Part shown: positions 1 through 7,894 of the stretch, piece after piece
Layout: the number at the start of each line of letters is the position of its first letter
How positions within the stretch are numbered: position 1 is the first letter of the stretch
Assembly: GCA_964533375.1 (NCBI GenBank)
Contig: CAZHLW010000001.1
Location: 248,001-312,000 of the forward strand
Reading direction: 5' to 3'
Length of the DNA: 64,000 nucleotides
Source: CALREJ01 sp964533375
Lineage (GTDB): Bacteria > Patescibacteriota > Gracilibacteria > Peribacterales > Peribacteraceae
The notes under the pieces: generated by a model
Told to the model about the DNA's origin: nothing
What the model saw: only the letters and a program-made list of their open reading frames with translations
Database searches by the model: none
Program-made: the position numbers and the translations under genes

Positions 1-87
1 GACCAGCAATTCCTGGAATTTGGATTCCAGCTTTTTGTTGCCTTCCTGCCCCTGAGGGACGACGATATGTAAGTAGCGTAAAGCCAT
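1..87 (-). CDS. Unknown protein, 5' part only
   Basis: An open frame begins with ATG at 87 and runs off the window edge; 29 residues are visible, starting MALRYLHIVVPQGQEG. I do not recognise the family. No Shine-Dalgarno sequence precedes the start. A TATAAT box at 128-133 on the minus strand could drive it, giving a leader of about 30 nt that contains the REP-like stem-loop at 99-120. It would be transcribed in the same direction as the P1-P9 array that ends at 199. Confidence 0.45.
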   Translation of the reverse strand, partial: MALRYLHIVVPQGQEGNKKLESKFQELLV

Positions 88-98
88 AAGAGGGGTTT

Positions 99-120
99 AC
101 CCTGAGCGTAGTTGAAGGGT
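99..120. repeat. REP-like palindrome, copy 1
   Basis: The arms ACCC and GGGT flank a TGAGC...GAAG core (ACCCTGAGCGTAG then TTGAAGGGT). It lies between the TATAAT box and the start of the partial gene at the window edge, so it would be in that gene's 5' leader. Confidence 0.6.
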
Positions 121-198
121 ATTCCTTATTATACAGTATTTTTTAGGGGTTTACGATAGTTTTGATGCCAGTAAATAGCCTATTGTGGCCGAAATTCT

Positions 199-1875
199 TC
201 AGTAGACGGTCTCCAGATAGCATTGTTCACAATATACGATCTCTGCTCTGTCGGGGCTGTAGGTCGTTACAATCATTTTCTTACAGTGATCGCATTGCCT
301 TTCATACATGGTTTGTGGATTGCAGAGAGCCATGCGGTGGCGGTGACGAACATCGAAGTGGAAACGTGGAATGGGGAGGCGCATGCGACGGTAAAAGTCG
401 AGTTCCTGTTTGATGATGCGGAAGGGTTTGCCGCTTTCTGCACAAGTGACGGCCCAGTTCAAAATGTCGTCCGGAATGTCATCAATGCTATCCGGAAGTT
501 TGGATGCGTCGATGGTTTTCTCAACCTGCAATGGTGCCTGGATATCTGCTTTCCAGCGCCAACCTTTTTGGGTGATCTCCGTTTCCGAAAGAGGAAAATA
601 GTCCTGTGCGATGGTCTCGTTATAGCTAAACGGACTGAGTGTCACCGATGGGAATTCACCCCACTCGTTGTTTGATCGCATGGATGCGATGATCTTCGGA
701 ACAAGCTCCTCATATTCTTCCTTCGTGTACTGCTTATTCAGGATGCAATATTTCTTGTGGAGAAGACTGATGCAGCCGAAGCAGTGATCGACATTTTTGC
801 AGTAGAGACAGCGATAAGCATCCTGCGAGTAGTCCGTTGCAAACGAGAAAGCGATCTTGCTCGCGTTCCCCACGGCGGCGTTTTCGTAGAGCAATTCAGA
901 ATCGTAGCCATAGCCAAAAAGGTCGTACGAATCTTTGCAGAGGCGCGAACAGGTCAGCCATTTGCAGTCTTCGGATTTGGTCATCTCGAAGCACTCTTTG
1001 CAGTTTTTCGACTCGCTGATGTAGTCACCCGTGCAGTCGTCAGTGTTGATGTTATTGCTGGCGCGATGGATGGAGTGGAGTCTGAGGTCTGCGAGTTTTT
1101 GCTGGCATTCCTGGGCGAATGATGCCGATCCCAATTGCTGCATTGTTTGCTGGTACTCTTCCGGAGAACAAGGCTGATTCCATAGGTAATATTCTTTTTG
1201 TGTGAGGTTTGTGCAGCCGAAGCAGTGCTTGCAGTTTCTGCAGTTAAAGAGGAACGCCGAGTCGATGCACTGGGTGCAGTTTTGGGAAAAACGGAGGTTA
1301 TACGATCGTGTACAGTTCACGCATTCATAGCAATGTTCATCATCACTGCAAATCAGGAGATCCAAAGAATCGTTCGACGTCAGAATACCGCGGCTGTAGT
1401 AGCAGTCTTCGCTTCTGCCGGTATTGAAAACCAGGTAACAGTTCCGGCAGCTGCCCGCGAAATTGATGTAATCGGAGTTGTCGTTGATGCCTGTCTGGAA
1501 GAGCATCATCATCGGGACATCGCGCATCAGGTTGCGCATATTTTCTTCAAACGTCAACGAAAAATCGTAGTCCCGTCCGTACGAAAGCGGATCCCATTTG
1601 TCGCTATACAGACAGTCGTGGCAGTAGGTGTGATACGGTGCTTCGGGCGCAAACATCGATACTTTCATTGTCTGACACAGCTCGCACTGTCGATTGTAGA
1701 GCGACCGCTCGTTACGCCAGGCCATGCGACGCTGGCTGCGGCATGGTGGACAGAGGGTGGGTGGTGGGATTTGTTCTTTCCTACCATTAAAAACCGGACT
1801 GACTTTGTCGTAAAACGCGAGATCATCATCAGTGATCTCAAAGGGTGCCTGGCACTGGCGGCAGGATTGCTGCAT
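199..1875 (-). CDS. P1: ribbon-solenoid-ribbon Cys-rich protein
   Basis: Function unknown. The array members share this layout: ribbon A1 (Cys5, Cys8, Cys42, Cys45), ribbon B1 (Cys64, Cys67, Cys85, Cys88), a YGRDxDF segment, Cys-rich half S1 ending in CFGCxNLxxKxY, a helical linker, half S2 ending in CFGCxxLxxKxYCILNKQYTKEEYE, a WGEF/YNET segment, a second A-like ribbon A2 and a terminal ribbon B2 (C-x2-C-x17-C-x2-C) ending YLETVY. P1 keeps all four Cys of B1, as only P10 also does. Its A2 has lost most Cys. There is no signal peptide or membrane segment, so it should be cytoplasmic and metal-binding. I chose the start MQQSC, homologous to its neighbours, over an in-frame ATG 42 bases upstream. 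A TATACT box lies 9 nt before it. It is the last array gene, 558 aa. Confidence 0.85.
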   Translation of the reverse strand: MQQSCRQCQAPFEITDDDLAFYDKVSPVFNGRKEQIPPPTLCPPCRSQRRMAWRNERSLYNRQCELCQTMKVSMFAPEAPYHTYCHDCLYSDKWDPLSYGRDYDFSLTFEENMRNLMRDVPMMMLFQTGINDNSDYINFAGSCRNCYLVFNTGRSEDCYYSRGILTSNDSLDLLICSDDEHCYECVNCTRSYNLRFSQNCTQCIDSAFLFNCRNCKHCFGCTNLTQKEYYLWNQPCSPEEYQQTMQQLGSASFAQECQQKLADLRLHSIHRASNNINTDDCTGDYISESKNCKECFEMTKSEDCKWLTCSRLCKDSYDLFGYGYDSELLYENAAVGNASKIAFSFATDYSQDAYRCLYCKNVDHCFGCISLLHKKYCILNKQYTKEEYEELVPKIIASMRSNNEWGEFPSVTLSPFSYNETIAQDYFPLSETEITQKGWRWKADIQAPLQVEKTIDASKLPDSIDDIPDDILNWAVTCAESGKPFRIIKQELDFYRRMRLPIPRFHFDVRHRHRMALCNPQTMYERQCDHCKKMIVTTYSPDRAEIVYCEQCYLETVY

Positions 1876-1884
1876 CAGAGACGG

Positions 1885-1890
1885 AGTATA
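1885..1890 (-). promoter_or_regulatory. -10 box for P1
   Basis: TATACT on the minus strand ends exactly 9 nt before the P1 ATG, so the transcript would start at or next to the start codon. It lies in the 17-nt gap after the P2 stop. No convincing -35 is visible. Confidence 0.5.
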
Positions 1891-1892
1891 GC

Positions 1893-3626
1893 TCAGTAGA
1901 CTTCGGTCAGGTAGCACTCTTCACAGTACACAATCTCGGGGCGATCTGGGCTGTAACTGGTTTTAATCTCCTTGTTACATTTTGCACAAGTCCGATCCCA
2001 TAAGTGGAAAGGATTGAGTTTCTGGAGGCGCTGACGATAGCGGGAGGCGTGGCAGTAGCGGGGGAGGGCCAGGCCGTTTGTTTTGTAGAATGCGAGTTCT
2101 TGGGGGATGATTTTGAAGTACTGGGTGCAATGATGTTCCAGGGCTTTTTCCGGATCTTCATCATATGCCTTGCACAGGATGGGCTGTGCAATGGTTGTAT
2201 CGCTCACATCCCTGATGTCATCCGGCAGCTCGTTCCAGTGCGTAAACTGCGTGATGCTTTTATCACGGTTATCGTACCAGCCATAGGATTGTGCAAGGCT
2301 CTCTTCTTTTGAGATGGGATGATAATCCTGTGCGATGGTTTCGTTGTAGGCGAATGGGCTCAGTTCAATCGGGAAGAATTCGCCGTACCGGTATTCGTTT
2401 CCCTTGGCATCAACATAAGGAATCTGCATCATTTGTTCTTTGATGCGAGCGACCAGCCCCTCGTATTCCTCCTTGGTATATTGCTTATTAAACACACAAT
2501 ACTGCTTGCTCCGCAGTCCAATACAGCCAAACATGTTTTTGGAATAGTGGCAGCCAATGCAGTATTCCAGATCTGATGCGCCATAGTTCCAAATAGAGAA
2601 TTTGATATTATTCACCACCAGTCCGCACCAGCAGCATTCGTAGACATACTCCGCTCCCACGCCGAATGTCGTGTAGTCGTAAGCATGAGTCGTACCGGTA
2701 TCCATCGCACGCAGCAGATGCACGAATTTGCAGTCTTCTCCTTTTTCGACCAGGAACGATTCCGAGACATTTTTGGACTGATAAATATAATCGCCCTCGA
2801 CTCCCTCATTATTCCGCTGATGGACACATTTATGAGGCCTGGTCAGGAAAAAAGCGGTGCATTCCTGTTGCATTGCCTCCTGTCCCGCATGCGTTGCCGT
2901 TGTCCGCTTACTCATTTCCCGTTCATAGTCTTCTTTGGAATACTGCTGATTAAAGATCATGTACTGCTTGTGCCGGAGCCCCATACACCCGTAGCAATCC
3001 GTGCAACCCACGCAGTCTTTACACCAGAGAAGCTGGTGCGAGCTTTCACATTCCTCACAGAAAAAACACCGATAGCACCCAATGAGATGCACTCCTCCGT
3101 AGGAAAGCTCTGTGGAGTTGGCAAACGAGAGATCGGCACAATCGTTGCATTCATCAATATTCGAACAGTACATGCATCGCTCATCGTTATCCGCATTGAT
3201 CAGCAGATAGCAATTTTTGAGTCCTGCTGCCGCGTTGCAGTAGTCACTGTTTTCAAAAGTGGAAAAACTGCGTTGCAAATGGGCCAGTGGCACCTCTTTC
3301 CAGAGTTTGTGAAACTGTGCGAAGAACGACTGGGAGAAATCGTAGTCTCTTCCGTAGGCAAAAAAGTCATATTTGTCTGACCACCAGTCTTTGTCCTCCA
3401 CAATGTTGTAGTCTTTCTCCGGCGCATACATTGAAATGGTTGGTTTCTCTTCTTCTTTCAAAACGCGGGGATAGAGGCTTCGCGTATTGATGTGCGCCAT
3501 TCGTCTCTGGAAGCGACAATTCGGGCAGAAGGTAGGCGGTGGCACGCTCATGGTTTTGTAAAACGTCACATCCTGATCGGTCAGATCGAAGGTTGTCTTA
3601 CAGTTTTGGCAGGAAGCTTGCTGCAT
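1893..3626 (-). CDS. P2: ribbon-solenoid-ribbon Cys-rich protein
   Basis: Largest array member (577 aa), same layout as P1, function unknown. Ribbon A1 lacks the roughly nine-residue insert seen in most siblings: Cys6, Cys9, Cys34 and Cys37 give C-x2-C-x24-C-x2-C, exactly the spacing of the stand-alone 98-aa ribbon protein at 24136. B1 has lost every cysteine, keeping only the ISMYAPEK core and WWSD. A2 is also degenerate, while terminal B2 keeps four Cys and ends YLTEVY. The repeat region is strongly Cys-rich, with a CxxCxxC run before FGCMGLRHK. It starts at ATG 3626, 18 nt after the P3 stop. An extended -10 (TGC-TAGAAT) ends 9 nt before the ATG. Confidence 0.83.
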   Translation of the reverse strand: MQQASCQNCKTTFDLTDQDVTFYKTMSVPPPTFCPNCRFQRRMAHINTRSLYPRVLKEEEKPTISMYAPEKDYNIVEDKDWWSDKYDFFAYGRDYDFSQSFFAQFHKLWKEVPLAHLQRSFSTFENSDYCNAAAGLKNCYLLINADNDERCMYCSNIDECNDCADLSFANSTELSYGGVHLIGCYRCFFCEECESSHQLLWCKDCVGCTDCYGCMGLRHKQYMIFNQQYSKEDYEREMSKRTTATHAGQEAMQQECTAFFLTRPHKCVHQRNNEGVEGDYIYQSKNVSESFLVEKGEDCKFVHLLRAMDTGTTHAYDYTTFGVGAEYVYECCWCGLVVNNIKFSIWNYGASDLEYCIGCHYSKNMFGCIGLRSKQYCVFNKQYTKEEYEGLVARIKEQMMQIPYVDAKGNEYRYGEFFPIELSPFAYNETIAQDYHPISKEESLAQSYGWYDNRDKSITQFTHWNELPDDIRDVSDTTIAQPILCKAYDEDPEKALEHHCTQYFKIIPQELAFYKTNGLALPRYCHASRYRQRLQKLNPFHLWDRTCAKCNKEIKTSYSPDRPEIVYCEECYLTEVY

Positions 3627-3635
3627 TGGTGTCCG

Positions 3636-3644
3636 ATTCTAGCA
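3636..3644 (-). promoter_or_regulatory. Extended -10 for P2
   Basis: TGC followed by TAGAAT on the minus strand, 9 nt before the P2 start, inside the 18-nt spacer behind P3. The TG-n motif makes an extended -10, which would explain the lack of a clear -35. Confidence 0.5.
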
Positions 3645-5312
3645 TCAATACACCGTCTCCAGATAGCACGATTCGCAGTACACGGTCTCCGGCCGGTCCG
3701 GCGCAAATGTCGTGGTGATCGGTTCCTGGCACTTCATGCAGGTTCTTTCATAGAGCTTTCGCGGGTTTTTGAAGGCCAGACGTGCAGCGTGTCTGCATTC
3801 AAAACACTCGCGGGGAAATGCGATACCGAGTGACCTACAGAGCTCGAATTCCTGCGGGATGATGCGATAATTGCGATTGCAGGTTTCGCAGGAAAGGATC
3901 TCTTTGGTGACTGTCTCCGGAGTGTCTGCCACTGTATCCGGTAGTGTGTAGGTCGCAGGTTTGTGGTCTGTCGCGTCATCATCCCTCCATGTATATCCTG
4001 CCTGCAGTGCCCCTTCTTTTGTAAGCCGGAATTCTTCCTGCGCATTCGTTTCATTGTAGGCGTAGAGCGAATGGGAGATAGGAAAGAACTCGCCGTATTC
4101 ACCCGTTTTCCGCATGTGTTCTATGATCTTCGGAACAAGTGTTTCGTACTCTTCTTTCGTATATTGCTTATTCAAAATGCAGTATTCCTTGTGCTTGAGC
4201 CCTACGCACCCGAAGCAGTTGCTGCAGCTATTCATGCACTGGTCGCAGTAATACAGATCATTCCCTGTGTACGTATTGACGTTGAAGGCGCTGTGGAACG
4301 GCATCGGGAAACATTCGCAGTTTTCATATCCCAGCTCCTGATGCACGTACGTACAATCGCGGCTGTCTTGTATCTGGAATCCCAGACAATTCACACAGTC
4401 TTTCGACTCCACCATCTCAAAGCAGTTTTTGCAGTTTTCAGTATTCGACAGAAAGTCGCCGGTTGAATTGCTGACATGAGCGGTCTTGTACATGTACTGA
4501 TGAACCGATCCTCTGATCATCTCCTCAAATGCTTTTTTGAATTCCCGAAGCTGTGTTGCCGATGTCAGGCGGTAGTCTGTCAGGCGCTTCCGGTATTCCT
4601 CTTCTGTCAGCTGTTCGTTATTGATGCAGAACTGTTTGTTGCGGAGGCCATGGCAGAAGAGACAGTCGCTGCAGTTTCGGCAGTCGTACAGGAAAGAAGA
4701 ATCCCTGCACTGCGATGCCGCGCGCATGAAACTGCAGTTATACAGGTGATCGCAGAAAATCGCCTCATAGGTCTTTTCGCAGCCGTCTATATTCGTACTG
4801 TCACTGCAGTCGCGGCTGCGCTCTGTCCACAGGCCGTAGTAGCAGTTCTGGTTGAAGTCGGAGGAGAAGAGGAGGTAGCAGTCCTTCAGATTGGTTACAC
4901 AGTTCGTATACAGGCTGTTTTCATTCTGATGCTGCAACACTGCCATGCGCGGGACTTTTGCCTGTAGTTCCCGGAACTGATCGAAGAACGGTCGGGAGAA
5001 ATCAACATCTTTGCCCTCATCAAGCGGGTTCCAGTCATCGCTCCACCAGGCTGCGAGGTCGAAGACAGCGACATCTTTGTCCGGAGAATACGTCGTCACA
5101 ATATCCTTACTCGTCAGTGCACATTTTCTTTTGTAGAGCTGATGTTCATTGCGGTGTGCCAGCCGGCGCTGGAGGCGACAGTCAGGACAGCGGGTTGGCG
5201 GCGGAATGGTTTCCTTCTTGTCTCCGAAGACAGGGGAAACCTTGTCATAGAACGCAAGATCGTCATCCGTAATTGTAAAGTCAGCCGAACATTGCTTACA
5301 GGTTGTATTCAT
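3645..5312 (-). CDS. P3: ribbon-solenoid-ribbon Cys-rich protein
   Basis: Array member of 555 aa, function unknown. It is one of two paralogues whose C-terminal A2 ribbon is intact: C-x2-C (CETC), 24 residues, C-x2-C (CFEC), then 18 residues to the first Cys of B2 (CMKC). This matches the stand-alone ribbon protein. Its N-terminal B1 is degenerate, with the second Cys of the first pair replaced (KCALTSK) and the second pair replaced by FDLAAWW. I chose the start MNTTCKQC to align with MQQTC of the siblings; MDMNTT at 5318 is an alternative. A TATAGT box lies 7 nt upstream of 5312. It is first in the P3-P2-P1 block and divergent from the regulator at 5418. Confidence 0.83.
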   Translation of the reverse strand: MNTTCKQCSADFTITDDDLAFYDKVSPVFGDKKETIPPPTRCPDCRLQRRLAHRNEHQLYKRKCALTSKDIVTTYSPDKDVAVFDLAAWWSDDWNPLDEGKDVDFSRPFFDQFRELQAKVPRMAVLQHQNENSLYTNCVTNLKDCYLLFSSDFNQNCYYGLWTERSRDCSDSTNIDGCEKTYEAIFCDHLYNCSFMRAASQCRDSSFLYDCRNCSDCLFCHGLRNKQFCINNEQLTEEEYRKRLTDYRLTSATQLREFKKAFEEMIRGSVHQYMYKTAHVSNSTGDFLSNTENCKNCFEMVESKDCVNCLGFQIQDSRDCTYVHQELGYENCECFPMPFHSAFNVNTYTGNDLYYCDQCMNSCSNCFGCVGLKHKEYCILNKQYTKEEYETLVPKIIEHMRKTGEYGEFFPISHSLYAYNETNAQEEFRLTKEGALQAGYTWRDDDATDHKPATYTLPDTVADTPETVTKEILSCETCNRNYRIIPQEFELCRSLGIAFPRECFECRHAARLAFKNPRKLYERTCMKCQEPITTTFAPDRPETVYCESCYLETVY

Positions 5313-5330
5313 GTCCATTACTATAAACAT

Positions 5331-5344
5331 ATTTTAAAATCCTG
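5331..5344. promoter_or_regulatory. Motif shared by P3 and P9 upstream regions
   Basis: The self-complementary ATTTTAAAAT followed by CCTG lies 18 nt upstream of P3. Nearly the same string (one extra T) precedes P9 at 16288-16302. These are the two paralogues that head a block next to a TrmB gene, so it may be a shared control site. Confidence 0.35.
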
Positions 5345-5379
5345 TATAGGTACAAAGAAATTTTGGCTTCATGGCTTAC

Positions 5380-5408
5380 TTTACAGATAAATCTATTTTG
5401 TCTATACT
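5380..5408 (+). promoter_or_regulatory. TrmB1 promoter, probably leaderless
   Basis: TTTACA at 5380-5385, a 17-nt spacer and TATACT at 5403-5408. The ATG follows 9 nt later, so transcription would begin at or just before the start codon. The -10 box lies inside the palindrome at 5397-5418. Confidence 0.6.
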
Positions 5409-5418
5409 TATAGACAAA
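5397..5418. promoter_or_regulatory. 22-bp palindromic operator at TrmB1 start
   Basis: Perfect 10-bp arms TTTGTCTATA and TATAGACAAA surround the dinucleotide CT. The last base is the A of the regulator's ATG. The palindrome contains the -10 box, so a dimer bound here would block transcription. Autoregulation is inferred. It also lies 85 bp upstream of the divergent P3 start. Confidence 0.65.
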
Positions 5419-6206
5419 TGTTAGGTTCTTCGTTATTCAGCTCCGGCAAGTCCCTCCGCCCGCTTTTACGCCGGGCCGGGCTCGATGACAAAGAAGTGGA
5501 AGTGTATCTCGCACTTCTCGCATTGCGCACAGGCCGTGTTGCTGCCATCGCTGCTGCCGCCAAGCAGTCCCGCAGTCACACCTATCTGGTTCTTGAGAGT
5601 CTTGAAAAGAAGGGACTCGTGTCGCATGTGGAAGAAGGCAAGATCATTCAGTTCATTGCCGAACCGCCTCACCGCCTGGTGAACTATGCAAAGGATCGGG
5701 AGCAGGAATGGAAGGAAACGGAAATGCTTCTGCAAATTGCATTGCCGCAGCTTCAGTCCCTTACATCGCCTATGATCGGACAGCCGCGTGTAACGACCCT
5801 GAAAGGCTTGGACGGCATGAAGCAGGTGTACCGCGATGTGCTTCTGCAGCCGGGATTTGTTGCGTTCTTCAATGCGGAGGTGATGTTTAAAGCATTTGAT
5901 AAGAACGTCGTCACGCTGCTCTTTGGACAGCAGCGGCTGCGGGGCAGGGAACTCTTTGTCGATAATGCCGGAGCGCGCAGATACATCAAAGAAATCCCGC
6001 AGGATGATGAATACGAAGTGCGTATTTTGCCGAAGGGCATGCAGTTTCTGTCGGAAATGATTGTCTTTGGCGATACGGTTGCACTCTTTGCCTACGACGA
6101 TGAACTCACGATTGTGAAGATCGAAAACCAGAACTTTGCCAATACCTTCCGGATGCTGTTTGAGGGATTGTGGGCGCAGGCGGTTATTACCAGGAAAGCT
6201 CAATAA
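5418..6206 (+). CDS. TrmB-family transcriptional regulator 1
   Basis: A 262-aa DNA-binding regulator. Residues of roughly 10-75 form a TrmB-type winged helix-turn-helix (LLRRAGLDDKEVEVYLALL, then a recognition-helix region with SRSHTYLVLESLEKKGLV). A coiled segment follows, then a C-terminal effector-sensing domain of the TrmB kind, beginning TLKGLDGMKQVYRDVLLQ. It sits between P3 (divergent) and P4, whose stop region it overlaps tail to tail by 7 bp. The promoter and a perfect palindrome abut its ATG, with no room for a Shine-Dalgarno sequence. Its place inside the array suggests control of the paralogues, but only autoregulation is directly suggested by sequence. The ligand is unknown. Confidence 0.8.
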   Translation: MLGSSLFSSGKSLRPLLRRAGLDDKEVEVYLALLALRTGRVAAIAAAAKQSRSHTYLVLESLEKKGLVSHVEEGKIIQFIAEPPHRLVNYAKDREQEWKETEMLLQIALPQLQSLTSPMIGQPRVTTLKGLDGMKQVYRDVLLQPGFVAFFNAEVMFKAFDKNVVTLLFGQQRLRGRELFVDNAGARRYIKEIPQDDEYEVRILPKGMQFLSEMIVFGDTVALFAYDDELTIVKIENQNFANTFRMLFEGLWAQAVITRKAQ

Positions 6207-7888
6207 ACGGCTTCCAGATAGCATTGCTCACAATAGACTGTCTCTGGTCTTTCCGGTGCAAACGTCGTCTGAATCTCTTTGCTGCACTTCATACATTGCC
6301 GCATATACAGATGCCGTGGATTTCGAATGCGCATGCGGTGTTCGTAGCGGATAACGGGGTGGAGGCGCGGGAGGGGGATTTGCTGGTTGCGGTAGAAGTC
6401 TAGTTCGGGCTTCTGGATGCGGAAGGGGCGGCCGGTTTCTGCGCAGGAGATGGCGTGATCGAGAATATCGTCTGTGACATCGCTGATATTGTCCGGGAGG
6501 TCTGCTGCCGGGATCACCGATTTTACCTGCGGCATATCGTCTTTCTGCGCTCTCCAGTAGAAGCCTTTGCTCGTTGCATCAGTTTCACTCTTCGGCTCAT
6601 ATTCCTGTGCGACCGATTCGTTGTAGCCAAACGGAGAGAAACGGGGAGGGAAGAACAATCCCCATTCACCAGACTCTTTCATCTTCTCAATAATCTGCGG
6701 AACCAATCGCTCATACTCTTCCTGGGTGTACTGCTTGTTGAAAATACAGTACTGCTTGCGCTTAAGTCCAAAGCATCCGAAGCAGTCTTTGCAGGTGTAG
6801 CACTGCTCGCAGTAGAGCATGTTCTGGCAGTAGAAGACGTACAGGCAGTAGGCGCAGTTGTAGCCTTCCAATGATCCTAATGTTTCGTAATAGAGCTGGG
6901 GCTTGAGGTAGAGGTTTGAAGAGTGCCAGCAATCTTTGGCGCCGCCGCCCACCTGCAGATAGCGGCAATCCTGCCCACCATCGACATCGTAACAGTCGGT
7001 ACAGTTCTGGCAGTGTTCCAAATAATCACCTGTGCTGTGCTCGGAATCGACAATATTCGCGTACTTCCAGGTCTTTTGCTGCATCATGTTGGCCAGCTCT
7101 GCAGACATTGCGATAAAAGTTGCATGGGAACCCATCACCTCTGCGACACGTTTTTCGTACTCTTCTTTGCTGAGCGGCTGATTCCGGAAGTAGTACTCTT
7201 TCTGTGTGAGATTGGTACACAGGCAGCAGTTTTTACAGCCCTGCAGGTTGCTCGAAAACAGACAGTCGTGGGAATTTTTGCTGAAGGACACGTACGTGCA
7301 GCGGCTGCAGTTATACAGACTGAAGCAGCTGTAGCAGAGCTCGCTGTCGTACATATAGGCGCTGTCCAGCACGTCGTTGCATGTCTGGTAGAGCTTTCCG
7401 TACATACAGTCTTCGCAGTTTTCAGACGAGTTCAAAAGGTAGCAGTTTTTGCAGAAAGCGGTTCCTGTCGTGTAGTCGGAGTTTTCGTTGGACATGGTCA
7501 CAACGGCCATGTGAGGAACGGCTTTCGTGAGCTCTGCATATTGCTCAAAGAACGGTCGGTTCAGATCAACATCGCGTCCATACACAATCGGGTCAAACTC
7601 GTCGGCGTTCCATTCGTCTTGGGTATACACCTTGTACGGCTCGCCCCACAGAGGCTCTGGAGCGTAGATGGAAATGAGGGGTTTTCCAGTGACGGCCGAT
7701 ACATTGCGATGAAGATTATTCTCGTTGCGGTTACTCACGCGAATGACCATGCGGCACGTGGGACATTGGCGCGGCTCGACGGGGTGGATCACCGTTGATC
7801 CAAACGTGAAAGACATCTTTTCAATAAATGTCTGCTCCTCAGTCGAGAAGTCGAAGGGCGCGCCGCAGTCGGTGCAAGTTTTCTGCAT
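6200..7888 (-). CDS. P4: ribbon-solenoid-ribbon Cys-rich protein
   Basis: Array member of 562 aa, function unknown, and the most diverged in its N-terminus: A1 keeps its Cys pairs (CTDC, CPTC) but the usual SPVFNGKKE segment is replaced, and B1 has lost its cysteines. Half S1 ends CCLCTNLTQKEYYFRNQ, while S2 ends in the standard CFGCFGLKRKQYCIFNKQY. A2 is degenerate and B2 is intact, ending YLEAVY. Its 3' end overlaps the regulator gene on the other strand by 7 bp. The P5 stop lies 6 nt upstream of its ATG. The TATACT box 8 nt before that ATG is formed by the Val-Tyr-stop codons of P5 (GTA TAC TAA). Confidence 0.83.
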   Translation of the reverse strand: MQKTCTDCGAPFDFSTEEQTFIEKMSFTFGSTVIHPVEPRQCPTCRMVIRVSNRNENNLHRNVSAVTGKPLISIYAPEPLWGEPYKVYTQDEWNADEFDPIVYGRDVDLNRPFFEQYAELTKAVPHMAVVTMSNENSDYTTGTAFCKNCYLLNSSENCEDCMYGKLYQTCNDVLDSAYMYDSELCYSCFSLYNCSRCTYVSFSKNSHDCLFSSNLQGCKNCCLCTNLTQKEYYFRNQPLSKEEYEKRVAEVMGSHATFIAMSAELANMMQQKTWKYANIVDSEHSTGDYLEHCQNCTDCYDVDGGQDCRYLQVGGGAKDCWHSSNLYLKPQLYYETLGSLEGYNCAYCLYVFYCQNMLYCEQCYTCKDCFGCFGLKRKQYCIFNKQYTQEEYERLVPQIIEKMKESGEWGLFFPPRFSPFGYNESVAQEYEPKSETDATSKGFYWRAQKDDMPQVKSVIPAADLPDNISDVTDDILDHAISCAETGRPFRIQKPELDFYRNQQIPLPRLHPVIRYEHRMRIRNPRHLYMRQCMKCSKEIQTTFAPERPETVYCEQCYLEAVY

Positions 7889-7894
7889 GAGGCC

